Translations under genes and position numbers: made by a program
Shown: in pieces, positions 21,441 to 32,480 of the stretch
How the letters are laid out: the number at the start of each line of letters is the position of its first letter
Position numbering within the stretch: position 1 is the stretch's first letter
The notes under the pieces: generated by a model
Told to the model about the DNA's origin: nothing
What the model saw: the letters and a program-made list of their open reading frames with translations, nothing else
The model's database searches: none
Source: Pelecanus crispus
Taxonomy: Eukaryota > Chordata > Aves > Pelecaniformes > Pelecanidae
Assembly: GCF_030463565.1 (NCBI RefSeq)
Contig: NC_134661.1
Coordinates: 6,472,542-6,536,541, forward strand
Reading direction: 5' to 3'
DNA length: 64,000 bases

Positions 21441-22576
21441 ACATGTTCCAGTGCTTTTCTGTTCAGTCATGTGTGGCTTACTGTACTGCTATAGCACAAT
21501 CAGAGCTGTTTAGCCTTTCAGTCTGATAGTGAAACTCACCCTATTAACCTTAAATTGTAATCACAAATGTTCCAAAATAATACATGCTTTATTACTATCA
21601 TGCAGCAGTGAACTTTAATCTTCCTTGCTGCAGTGTTCACCAGAACCTCAAATTCTGGCTACAGAGACTTTTCACTTTCTTCTGCAGTAAGAACACTAAA
21701 GAGTTTATCCTATGGAAATGCTGTCTGAATGACTGTCAGGCTCTGGAACACTTGCAACTCAAAAAATCCTATCCAGTGTATGTGCTTGGAGTGCTGATAG
21801 TGACTTCTGGTACTGCTTGCCTCCTGCAACAGGCCAGCTCAGCTCATGTAGTGGTAGATTTTCAGCTTGACCTTGCAATTATAACCACTGAACAGTATTT
21901 CAATGCGGCCTTCTAAGTTGCTTTGAAACAAAGAAGGGGGAAAACCAGGAGTTACTGCTCTTTCGTAAGCCTGTATTTTAAAGTTGCAGCTCAAACCCAA
22001 TTTCTCTGTTTCCATTTCTGATCTGATGAATGTCAGTGCAGAAACTTGGTTGTAGTGCAAATGTGTCATAGAAGCTGTAAGGATGACATACTACCAAATC
22101 AATCATGAAACTGAGATCACTTAAACTTTTGCTTGTTCCTTTCCCAGTTAATTCTAGTAATGCTTAGTAATCCTTGAAGTTGTTTTGTGTTGCTTTGAAT
22201 TACTTTGTATTTTGTGCATTAGTGTAAACTAATGCAGATAGTTTTCCTAGTTGAAGTGCTCCAAGATTGTTTTTGGTTGCTAGCTTCACACTAAGCATTC
22301 CTCAGCTTTGAATCTCTATATGCTGTTTTGAATAGTATGGAATAGGTCTGGTTTTTTATGGTCTCATTCAGAGATTACCAAACCAGTAAGAAGTGGGGTC
22401 AAGCATATTCAGTGACTGAAAAAGACTACAAAGCCTATTCCAGTTAAGATCAGCAGGAATTGTCCTGAAGAGAACAGCAACAGCATGCAGGGCAACTTGT
22501 AGAACTCTGTATGACACACCTCTGCTGGTTGTTCCAGCATTAAATACATGTGAGAGCATGTGAATCCAGTAATCGA

Positions 22577-22609
22577 TTTATTTAGCAAAAAGACTTAACA
22601 ACTTTTATT
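22577..22609 (-). promoter_or_regulatory. PIH1D2: two polyadenylation signals (PIH1D2)
   Basis: On the minus strand AATAAA occurs twice, at 22604-22609 and 22577-22582, about 250 nt past the PIH1D2 stop. Together they set a short 3' UTR of roughly 22555-22853. Confidence 0.65.
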
Positions 22610-22853
22610 GCTGTACCTTAAGGCAAAACAAATGATGTAGTAAAGCATGTATGCATTTATGGTTCATTACTACAGCTATTAGCATACTCAAGTACTCCTT
22701 GAATATTTACAATCTTTAATTATTTTTTTCCTAAGTTTGGTGGTGCTAGTATTCCTCCAGACTTCCTTTTCTACATGCATCTTCTAAAGGCATTTGAGGT
22801 ATTCGCCCCTGAAGATTAGAAGGTCAATAAAAAAAACCCAAACTCATCACCAC

Positions 22854-25201
22854 CTAAAAGTTAGGATTCTCATTCTGGGCTTTTGTTTTGTTCTGACATA
22901 TGTGAACATGAACTGGACAGAATGCAGTCTTTAAGGATCTGGCTTGGCAACTGGCACTGATAAACAATACCCGTTTTCCTTTGTGAAATACTGCTGTAGT
23001 TGTTTCTTCATCCACCAATTCTGGCAGATCTAGTTGTAGTTTGTATTTTTCGGGGACTTCAATGATTATGTCATCCTAAACCAAGAAAATGAAAACACTT
23101 GATTAACTATTTGACAACGAATTAGCAGTGAGCATTTCTAGGAATTGGATACTAGACAGAAAACACAAGGTTATTCTTTCTGCTATCTTACCTTTGATAT
23201 TCTCAGATCACACTCAGAAACAGAGCTAACCTTAGGCAATTCAATTTTGAGTTCAATTTTGAGTGGTTTCTTGTTTGCATCCTTCACGGTGGTAATTTCA
23301 TAGACAGGGGTACTTAGCTTCTCTGGCATTTCAGTACTGGTAATTTCCTCTATCAGATGCACTTTAGACTGTGTCACACTTTCTTCCTTCAGCAGCACAG
23401 GAGCATTGCTGCAGTCCTCAGCTTCCACAGCGTGTAGCAGCTCATTGAGTGTCAGTTCTTTCAAGAAAAATAAGTTGTTCACACATACCACTCAGTTACT
23501 AGAACCATACTCTTAAGCCACTTGACAAATACAGCGCTAAAGTTTTAACTGTGATTAACTGTTAACTAGCAATTTTGTCAGCTGAAGATTGTTACTGGTA
23601 GTTTCTCCTTCGCCCATGACTTGGTTTTATTGCCAACAGGTTAACAGTTGTTGTTTTCAGACTAGTAGTTAGAGCAGCAACCCCTTTTACTCAGGTTAGA
23701 GCAAAGAAACTTAGCACCTCAAAGGATCAAACCCTAGCAGAGTTCCCATGTCTAGTGGATATAGGATAAAGGGAATTTGCTGTGCTAGTGTCACTACAGT
23801 TTCTCAATATCAGAGATGAATACAGATAGGCCAGCAGGGTTAAACTGATGTCTGGTATGAATACTACTGCCTTATTCTGAATTCTTACAGAGAAGCATTT
23901 GGTTTATGCTTACGGCAAGAATTGGGGTTAGAGAGATGAGGCTTGAGTAAATTTGTTGGAGAATCTGAACAGATCCTCGAACAAAAGTGACAGCAGATCT
24001 CTACATACCCTTCTTAGTGTTCTGACTGAGATGTGGAGTTGGCATCTGCCTTCCTTTCAGACGCTGCTGCATTGTTTCCAGGCTTCCTTTCAATTTGAAT
24101 GATTCAATGGTGTACAAATAAGACAGAATAAGGTTGCATCGTTCCTCAACGAATTTAAGTGTCAAACGGATCAAGTGTTCCATTTTTTCTGGGTTTTCTT
24201 CTCCCCTCTGAAGAACATCTGGGTTATATGCAATATCTATAATGCTGTACAGGTCTATAAAAATAAGTTATGTGTCAGAATTGTTGCTATGGAACCATGT
24301 GCTGGTGTTCTTTATAATCACTTGATTTAAAAGCAAAGGAAATCAATCTGTGGCTTCTGGGCTGAGATCTAATTCTATCAACCTCGCCTAGAGATGACAA
24401 CTCTTCATGTGCTGACCCTGCAGTCTCCGTGTTCCCGGAGGCATGGGAACATGATCCAAGTCAACATGAGTATATGCGGTCAAAGAGATTCCTAGTGCCT
24501 AAGTATTTTTCGGGATTTAGATGCGTGCAATTTTTGTGTTTCTTCAGTTTGGTTTGGTTGTTCCCCCCCCCCCGCCCCCCCCCCCCAAAAAAAAAAAAGG
24601 AAGGACTCTAAAAGAGTCCCTGCTGAGATATGCCTGCGGCATCCTTGCTTGCTGCCCCTGAGCTAAGAGCTGGCCACGGCACAGCACCACCCTCTGTTGC
24701 AGCGAGAATCTGCGTGATTGCCATGCACTGCCCTACTGCAGGACGAAATGCATTCGGGGCGAGGCGCAACTCTTTTGGGACGTACCTCCGTCGCCAGACA
24801 CTTCTTCTAGCGGCCCCGCACTGACAGGTGTGGGCTCACTGGGGGCCTTGGGCGCCGGGACCCTTTTCCAGCCGCAGACGTTGATGAACAGCGGCTCCCT
24901 GACAGCGCCCTGCAAGAGACCGAGCCGCGGCTGAGCGCCCCGCCCGCGCTGTGCCCCTCGGGCCCTGCAGTCGCCCCCGGACCCGCTCCCAGCACCCAAG
25001 CAGGCGGCCGAGCCCCACAGCCCGCGCACCCACCGCGGGACGGGCCCGCAGGCACAGGTGAGGCTCCGGCGGGGCGCAGAGCCGCTCGGCCTCGGCGCGC
25101 TGCTGCCGCAGGAGCCGGCGGTAGGCCTGGGGCTCGTTCTCCGCCATCTCGTCCAGCAGCGACCAGAGCTGCGCGGCCCGCGCCAGCGCCTCGCCCGCCA
25201 T
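22854..25201 (-). CDS. PIH1D2: PIH1D2, PIH1 domain-containing protein 2
   Basis: Member of the PIH family, which work with HSP90 and R2TP-type complexes; its own role is poorly defined, with a link to ciliary/testis dynein assembly inferred from relatives. Minus-strand coding exons: 25201-25034, 24909-24786, 24254-24009, 23457-23192, 23075-22854, totalling 1026 nt and 341 residues (human 315). The start MAGEALARAAQLWSLLDEMA and the later APPEPHLCL, LFINVCGWKRVPAP, IDIAYNPDVL, KKELTLNELL and KPLKIELKIELP all match the human protein. The CS-like C-terminal part reads IIIEVPEKYKLQLDLPELVD. After KRVLFIS the frame departs from the family ending and continues about 34 residues to a TAG. The neighbouring frame reads VPVAKPDP-stop, close to the conserved ending, so a 2-nt loss in a GTGT run or an assembly error is likely. 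It is head to head with NKAPD1. Confidence 0.93.
24563..24598. repeat. C11-G-C12-A12 homopolymer tract
   Basis: This lies in PIH1D2 intron 2. On the minus (transcribed) strand it reads as a T run followed by two G runs, able to form a G-quadruplex. Such tracts are hard to sequence, so the exact lengths are doubtful. Confidence 0.85.
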
Positions 25202-25960
25202 AGGCTCCGCCGTCGCGTAGCGACGGCAACCGGAAGGGCCGCGCTCCGCGGGTCCGCCCGCCTTCCCCGTCCTCCTCCCGCTTTCGCGCGTTCCGGCCCC
25301 GCGATCGCCATCGATCACCCTCGCCCCGGGCCCGCCGGCCCCGCGGCGGAGCCGAGGGCTGCCCGGCTGGCCCCGGAGCTGCCGCGGGCCCCAGCCGCGA
25401 CGACCGCGGGGCGGAACGGCCCGGCGGCGGCTCGGCGCCCCGGCGCGTGCTGCCAGGAGGAGGCCTTTCGCGGGACCGCTTCCGGTCGGGCGGCGAGACA
25501 GGCCCGGCCGCTCCCGTCCCTTCCTGCCCGGGGCTGCGGGGGCGCCCCGGCGAGCGGCCCCCGCCCGGCCCCGGCGTGGCGGGCCCGGTGGGGCCGGCGT
25601 CCGCGGGGCCGTGTAGGGCGAGAGGATGTCCCGGGTGCCGGTGGGGAAGGTGCTGCTGCGGAACGTCATCCGGCACACGGGCGCGCACAACAAGGTACGG
25701 CCTCGGCGGCCCCTTGTCCTCGCTTTCCGCGTGGCTCCTCCGCCTGGCTTTCCCCGTGCCCTCCTCTGCAGGCGGCTTTTGGCCGCGGGTCCGAGCGGAG
25801 GCGCCCTGGGCGTCACCCGGGCGTCGCCGTGCGCCGTCTGCGCGGCCCGGTGGTGCGGAGCTGGCGGCCGAGCGGGGATCGGGGGCGGGCGGAATGCCCG
25901 AGTTGTGCTGCGGCGGTGGCGAGAGCCGGGGCGTTTGCGGAGAGGAAGACGCGTGTTGAA
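24630..25960. promoter_or_regulatory. CpG island, bidirectional promoter PIH1D2 / NKAPD1
   Basis: CG-dense sequence covers the first exons of both genes. The two start codons (PIH1D2 at 25201 on minus, NKAPD1 at 25626 on plus) point away from each other and are 424 bp apart, so one promoter region must serve both. No TATA box is evident. The same head-to-head arrangement exists in mammals. Confidence 0.85.
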
Positions 25961-28900
25961 ATCAGCTACGTAAACGTCGTTAGTCCCACTTTCATTTTAA
26001 CCCTGTGTTTCTTGAGCTCTCATCCTGGAGGGGGAACGTTTACCTATAACATTTGCCCTGTGAAAAGCCTGTTCTCTCAGGGCTTTCATGAAAGTTACAG
26101 TTTGCCTTTTTAAAAGTAGTAAGCCTTTAATTGTTTTGGTTTTTTTCTTGCTGCGCTGTGTGTGTACTTCTACTTGCATCAAAGAATTTGAACCTTGTGT
26201 TAATGTGCACAGGCAATATTTTAGTGGGAGATTACAAAACTCTGTTAACTTTAGCAAACCCTTTGACTAATTCCTGACATAATTCAGCAGGTCCAACTCA
26301 TTCATTTGTTTATAAAATCACTCATTTACAGTCCGTGTCCATAAACATAAATCCGTGCCAAACCACTCCCTATTTGCATGCTCTGTTTTTTCAGCCTGTA
26401 GTGTAACTTCTCATTTTGGCTTGGTCTTTCCAGATGATATTTATATACTGAATTCTGTAAGAGTACATATGTTTGGGATGGCAATGAATGACAAGGCAGG
26501 GTAGCCAGAACAGCTGAGACAGATAGAAAAATCAGGCAAACCCACCATTTCTGATGCAGTTACCCATATGTGCTTTGTTAGGGTATTACCATAAAGAGAT
26601 TCTCCTTTTGATTATCTTGGTTATAGCTGGAAATAATAATCTGTTTCAGTATGGTAGGAAAGCTTGCTGTGAATTTTGTTAGCGGGAGTGTTGAGCTAGG
26701 AGCTGATGTTATGTGCTACATGTCTGTAAAGTTGCCCTAATGTTACACCTGTTTCCTTTCTGTGACTTTCAGATTCAGGAAGAGACAGAAATGTGGAAAA
26801 TAAGGGAGTGGGAGAAACAGACAGAAGAGACTTACTGGAAAAGGCAAAGCAGAATGCTGTCGGACACCTCCAGGTGGGTTTTAGTTGTGTGGAGGAGGTA
26901 GTTGTCTTGACTTAGTTGCTGAACCCTTTTGTGTTACAACCCTTTAAGAGCATTCTGTGATGCCTATGTGTTTACAATATATGAAGACTACATAGACTAC
27001 AGATACATTGATCTTCTCCTTAATGAGTTCCTGGAAAGAGGTCAGAACTGTGTTTAAGTCTGACGTTTTATCTCTTTGTCTGGATGTATAGTCTTCAAAA
27101 TACAACATTAAGTAGGCCTCGCTCTCTGAAGCAATGGGGGTAGGAAGTGCTCAAATAATATGTCAGAATGTTGTGAGGAAACTCTAATGTATTGCCATTT
27201 AGGTTAGCAGTAAAAAAACCCTCTTGTGGTGTGGAGTCCTGCACTATTATAACACACCAGTATTGACTGCTGCTCGTGTGGTATCTGTTAAATCATTCTG
27301 ACATGCCTGAGGATCTCACAAGCTACGTGAAAATAAGCTAGGGTTTTGGGGGGAGGGTTGGGGTTTTGCTGGGGGGTGAGGCTTACTACCGTGAAGGCTT
27401 TTCAGAAGCGTGACTGTCACAGGAAGTGGTTTTAGTATCTCAGGGGAGAACACCTTTCAGACTTACGCTAAGTCCACAGCTGCTGCTTGGCTCAGGAAGT
27501 GTGGCATTTCAAGTGAGAAACAAAACTAGAGCCACAGGCATGTGAGATCACTCAAAACTGTTGATGTTTTCTGTGGATTTGGGGTCTTAGTCCTGGTACC
27601 TGATCAAATTGCAATTCTAGTAAGTCATTCCTACTTCTTCATTTCCCCTTTGCTGCTTTTACTAGCCTATGTCTCACTGCGTATTGTTAGTCTGCTCCTG
27701 CAGAGTATTCTAGAGGAAGAGAACTGCATTTGTTGTGATAGGCAGGATAACCCCTTCCTCTTAATTTTGCATTGTGAGCATCTCTGTCAAGAATTTTGCT
27801 GTGCATAGAGGGCCGTAGTAAGTTTTGAAAACCAGTGTTAGCTACTGAACTGGTTTTGTGAGAGCTGTTAATGGTGACTGTCTGTTAAAATGATAGCTGG
27901 TCTTCTTGCATAGATGGACATCCAAGACTTGCTGGATTTTTGCTCCTCTTGCTGGACTAACCCCTTGCTCAGAAAGTTTCTCCATCAGAGCTGACAGCTG
28001 AAGGACAACTGTTCTCTTTCTGCAGCAGTCGGATGCGCAGTGATGGCTTTGATGAGGAGGGCCACAGAGCTGACTGGAAAACAAAGAACTCGCAGTTTCT
28101 TGACCCAGTTGAAGATGATCTCCTTAGGGCCCGATCCTGGAATAAAAAGCTGTATGAATGTGAAGCCAACATGCCGGACAGGTCTGTGGGGGAATTAATG
28201 TTCTGTGATTATAACTAATCAAAACACCTTTCTGGGGTCCTGTACCAAAAAGTTAGTATATTTCTCTCTTCAGTACGTAGTCCTGTAAAATAATGCTTGA
28301 TCACATTTCGAGAATAAGTAACATGCACAAGCACAAACTCTTGCAGTGTCACAGAATACCTCATCTGAGTTCATCTATACAGTTCCTAAGTCATAGTAAG
28401 CAGCAAAAGCTCAGCCTTAAGCTTAGCAACTGAGCTTAGTATTTATTACTTTGCCCAAGGAACTTAAAAAAAAAAAAAAAATCTCGATAAATGCAAGTTA
28501 GTGCTCTCGAGGGTTATTTTAAAGAAATTTGAGTTGTAGTCTTCCCTATTTAGAAATGGAAAGGAGACTGAGAACATAAGGTGTATTTAAATAGTACCAA
28601 CCAAATCAGTCATATTTCCTTCCTTCTTTGTTGGGAAGGTTCTGATAGCCCTTCTTTGCTATTTAAACTCATGTTCATTCTGTGGCTCTGCCTTTTCAGA
28701 ATTACATTTTTTTTCCTTAGACACCTTGTCTGTTTCTAATAGTTGGTTCTGCTTTCTTACAGATGGGGTCACAGTGGCTATAAAGAGTTGTACCCTGAAG
28801 AATTTGATACGGATAGGTAAGGCAAGCAGGCTTACTAACGTATCTGGAATCTTAGTTCTGTCAGGTTATGCGGGGAATTTCACAAACCTGTTTTAAGTTT

Positions 28901-30151
28901 TGAATATAGATCAGCCTTGAATGTAAAGCAGCACTGTTCAGTTACAGACACCCACTGAAAAAAAATCTAGTCCGTTAATGTGGTTCCCCCTTGTCTGAAT
29001 CTTAGGAGGGGATTGCATCTTTTATAGTAATTAGACATTAAGCTTTAGCCTGAGTTACTAAAATGCTATGAATCTGGAAGGTCTGTCTGGGCCAACAGAG
29101 CCAGAGCAGTAGGCTGAATCCAAATTGGCTCAGTATACACCCTCTCAAATATCAGCTCCAGGTTCTCCTTTCCATTATAGTGTACCTGTATTTTCTGTGT
29201 TTCTCCTTATTTGGAGAATATAAATTCTTGCAGTATCCTGGAGAGTGGAGACTTAGCTGTAAAATAAGATTTTAGAATTAATTACTTTTAAACTAAACCT
29301 AACAGAATCATCAGGTACAATACTTGTCAGGCTTCCAGATTTGAAGTAACCCGCTATAAATGAGTTTTCATCACTCAGTGGCTTTCAGTACACATTCTCC
29401 TTGATTCTTGCTCAAATATCTTAAACAGGGGTATTAGTAAGGTGTGGGCCCAAGCTGTTAATAAGCACTTGAAACAAAAATGGAGCTACCGCATCTGTCG
29501 AAGCATCTGCTTCCCTGCTCTAGCCAAATGAATTAATGGGCTTGCTTAAAACTTTGAGACAGAAAAGGCTCAACTCTTATGTGCTTGCCTGTCTGCTTCC
29601 TTTTGGTCATGCTTTGTTCTTTTTACAGTGACCAGCAAGAAGGAGATGAACAAAATGCTATCAATGGGAAGAAGAAATCTCATCTGGGAAAGCAAACTGC
29701 CCGTGAGTCACACAAACGGAAAAAACCAAAGAAATCACACAAGAACAAGCAAAAAAAGCGATCACACAAAAAGCGAAAGAAAAAGAAAAAGGAGCAGGGG
29801 AGAACATCATCAAATTCTTCCCGGGAGAGCGAGTGCTCAGAAGAGGAGACTTCAAGCACCCGGAAAGGGAAACACAAGCGCAAGAAAAAGACCAAGAAAG
29901 TGCCTGCCAGGGAACCTAACTCTTCCTCTGGGCAGGAAAGTGACTTTTCTCATGCAAGCAGCTCAACCACCAGCAGCTCCGAGGACAGTGAATCCGAGGA
30001 GAAAAAAGAGAAACGGCCCCCAAAAAAGAGAAAGAAACGTCACAATTCTGTGTCAGAGAGGCACAGTGAAGTACCAGAGAAGAGGAACAAGAGGAAGAAC
30101 TGGAAAGTGGCCGCTGATGAAAAATCAGAGGATAGCTCAGATGAGGACTGA
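25626..30151 (+). CDS. NKAPD1: NKAPD1 (C11orf57), NKAP domain-containing protein 1
   Basis: Uncharacterised basic protein related to NKAP; a nuclear, RNA-linked role is only inferred from composition. Exons: 25626-25694, 26773-26873, 28026-28181 (alternative start 28029), 28763-28816, 29629-30151, giving 903 nt and 300 residues (human 292). The N-terminus MSRVPVGKVLLRNVIRHT, the RMRSDGFDEEG and [20 protein letters not shown] segments match the human protein almost exactly. The last exon is very Lys/Arg/Ser-rich (KKSHKNKQKKRSHKKRKKKK) with acidic-serine clusters such as SSSEDSESEE, and ends NWKVAADEKSEDSSDED. The poly-basic part looks intrinsically disordered. The third exon has a tandem NAGNAG acceptor. 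The gene is driven from the CpG island shared with PIH1D2. Confidence 0.96.
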
Positions 30152-31015
30152 TGAATCCAGGCTGCAGCTCAAACAATAAGGTAGAGGACAGAGGCAGGTA
30201 TTTATCTTTCAGCACTGCCCCATGGTACAACTTGTTTCAACACTGTGGTTTATGTACATCCTGCCAACCCACAGTGGAGAAACTGAGCCTTGGCAGCCTC
30301 CAGTAGGTGCCCTCTTGGTTTTTCATTGACTTGACATTCAGAAAACCAGGGGAGCAGTTGCCTGTTTGACAGGTTGGCTAGTCCTGCCAACTTTACATTC
30401 TTTTTCTGTGACAAGGTTGACCTCTGATGCACAAAAACGTTACAGGCTATCTGCAGGGGGAAAACAGGCATGTTTGCACCTTTTTTTTTTTTTTTTTTTT
30501 AAATTAAGTTTTAGCAGATTACTTTTTTGGGTTACCAAATCAATGACCAAGCCTTGCAATAGGAGAGGGGAGAGACAAAAGTGTGGTAACGGAGGAAATG
30601 TCACTGGATTTAACCTTATGGTAGCTTTGTCTTCCCATCCTCCAACAAAAGCAGACCTGTGTGGCAGTATGCACGCGGTCAGCTGGACACAGAAGGGAGC
30701 ATGAGGGAATACTCCCATTCCAGGTGAAGGTGCAGTGACTCCTTCCATTAACGATGAAGAAAAGACACCAGTGTGTTTTCTTGTTTTAGACTTCTCCAGA
30801 TCCTGGCATGGGCTGGCCATTGTGTCTACCTTTCCTTCATTCTCTCCAGGGGGATGCTGAAACCATTTGTGCTGACAGAGAAGCCTCGGTGGGTGTTGTG
30901 TTCTGTCTCTGGTCTGCCCAATGTACTACTGGAGAAATTGGTACTGGGCTGTTCTCCCTGCAGTTGAACAGTCAAGCCTTTTAACAAAATAAATAAATTC
31001 GGACATGTTCGATGC
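30152..31015 (+). other. NKAPD1: NKAPD1 3' UTR with overlapping AATAAA signals
   Basis: Non-coding sequence runs from the stop to AATAAA at 30988-30993 and 30992-30997. It contains a long T run near 30481-30502. The cleavage site is inferred about 20 nt downstream. The following 0.5 kb up to the SDHD island holds no recognisable gene. Confidence 0.7.
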
Positions 31016-31549
31016 TTTTGTCATTGTTTTGGAGTAAAGCCCAGGGACAGAGCACAGGCCTGAGAAGTCTAGGTGGTCCTTGTGTTCTCCCTGTGCCATG
31101 TGTTTCTGCTTGATCAGACCAGGCGGCTGTGGAGGGCTTAGAGGAGAAGTAAGGGAGGCTGGAGTGGAAAGTAGCCATCAGGGAAATGCACTGCGCTGAT
31201 GTGAATGTGGTGTCAGTGACGGAGCACAGCTCCAGCTTTAGTCTACACCTGAACAAGTACAAAACAGTGTCGATGCCCCTAGGTCCTCATTCCACGTCCT
31301 GCTTACTGTCCCTCTTTAAGCGAAAAGACATTCTCTGCATGCCCTTGTCTGCTGGCTAGTGCAGACTTGTCGAAAGCAGTGCTGCAGACTCGGCTTGCTT
31401 TCAGCTGCTGGCTCTTCCCTCGCAGCCGCTTCTCTGCCGGTCAGTCGTGCAATAGCAATGCAACTGCTTTACGTACATCACGGGAACCGTCCGAGGAGCT
31501 TATTCTGTATAGCTTCCCTCGTACAAAGACTTTCCATCCGCAGAGGTGC

Positions 31550-32480
31550 AGGTGAGGAGCGTCTGGACGCGCCGTGGCCGTTGCCGTGGATTCTTCGGGC
31601 TGACCGAGCGTCTCCTCCGAAGCAGCGCGCCCGCTGTCCCGAGCGGCTTTGCCGCAGCCGCAGCCGGGCGGGGCGCGGCCCGTCTCGGCCTCCCGCCGCC
31701 GGCGGCCCCGGGCAGGCCCGCGGTGCCCCCCCTCCCCCCGCTCCGCCACCGCCGCAGCGCCCGAGCCCTGCCGCCGCCGCCGCCCCCCAGCCCGGAAGCG
31801 GAAGGACCGCGGCGGCCGCGGCTTCCAGCTCCGGTGCGCGGTGCCCTTGGGCTGGCGGGGGACGATGGCGGCGCTGGTGCTGCTGCGGGCGGGGCAGGCA
31901 GGGCCCCGCGGCGCCCGCATGGGTGAGTGCCCGCCGGCCCCGCGCCCCGCCGGCCCCGCGCCCCGCCCCGCCCTGACACCGCGTCCCCGTTCTCTCCGCA
32001 GCTCTCCTCGGGAGGACCCTTCGCCGCCGGCCCGCGGTCCTGGCGGCCGTCGCCGATCGGAGCGCTCCGGCTCGGCAGAGTCACGGCCCCCCCCAGCAGG
32101 GCCACGGTACGTCCCGCGGCCCCGGGCGGCCCCGGCCGTGGTGTGCGGGCGGGGGGCGCGGGGGGGGGGCGCGGGGCTCTGGGCTTCGCAGCTCTGCCAG
32201 CCGGCGCCGGGCCGCGGCGCCCCCGCCCTCCCAGCGATTTCTCCGGTGCAGCCCAACGCGTGTTCTCGCTGTGCCCGTTACACCCGCCTCTGGTCGGCGT
32301 TGCCCGCGCCTTGAGCCGGGCAGGAGACTTGAAGCGGCGGGTGTGAGCGACCGGGGCAGAGCGCTGACGCGTGGCACGGCAGTTCTTGGCTGAGGCGGGG
32401 CTACTGATGGCGCCGCGGCGTGTGGCCGCCGCCTGCCGCAGCGCGCTTGGCAGCCGGCAGCGCGGCTGTGCCTTCGCACT
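31550..32480 (+). promoter_or_regulatory. SDHD: CpG-island promoter of SDHD
   Basis: A very GC-rich block spans SDHD exons 1 and 2. No TATA box is seen. In mammals this island is shared with TIMM8B on the opposite strand, but no TIMM8B coding sequence was found on the minus strand here. Confidence 0.75.

Noticed and set aside
24733-26113. Frames over 290 codons in the PIH1D2/NKAPD1 island
   Set aside because: Only the short stretches with known PIH1D2 and NKAPD1 residues and proper donors are real; the rest is GC-rich read-through into introns.
29628-30179. Alternative frame of the last NKAPD1 exon
   Set aside because: It is the shifted reading of a Lys/Ser-rich repeat-like exon; the real frame matches the conserved start exons and ends in the conserved acidic tail.
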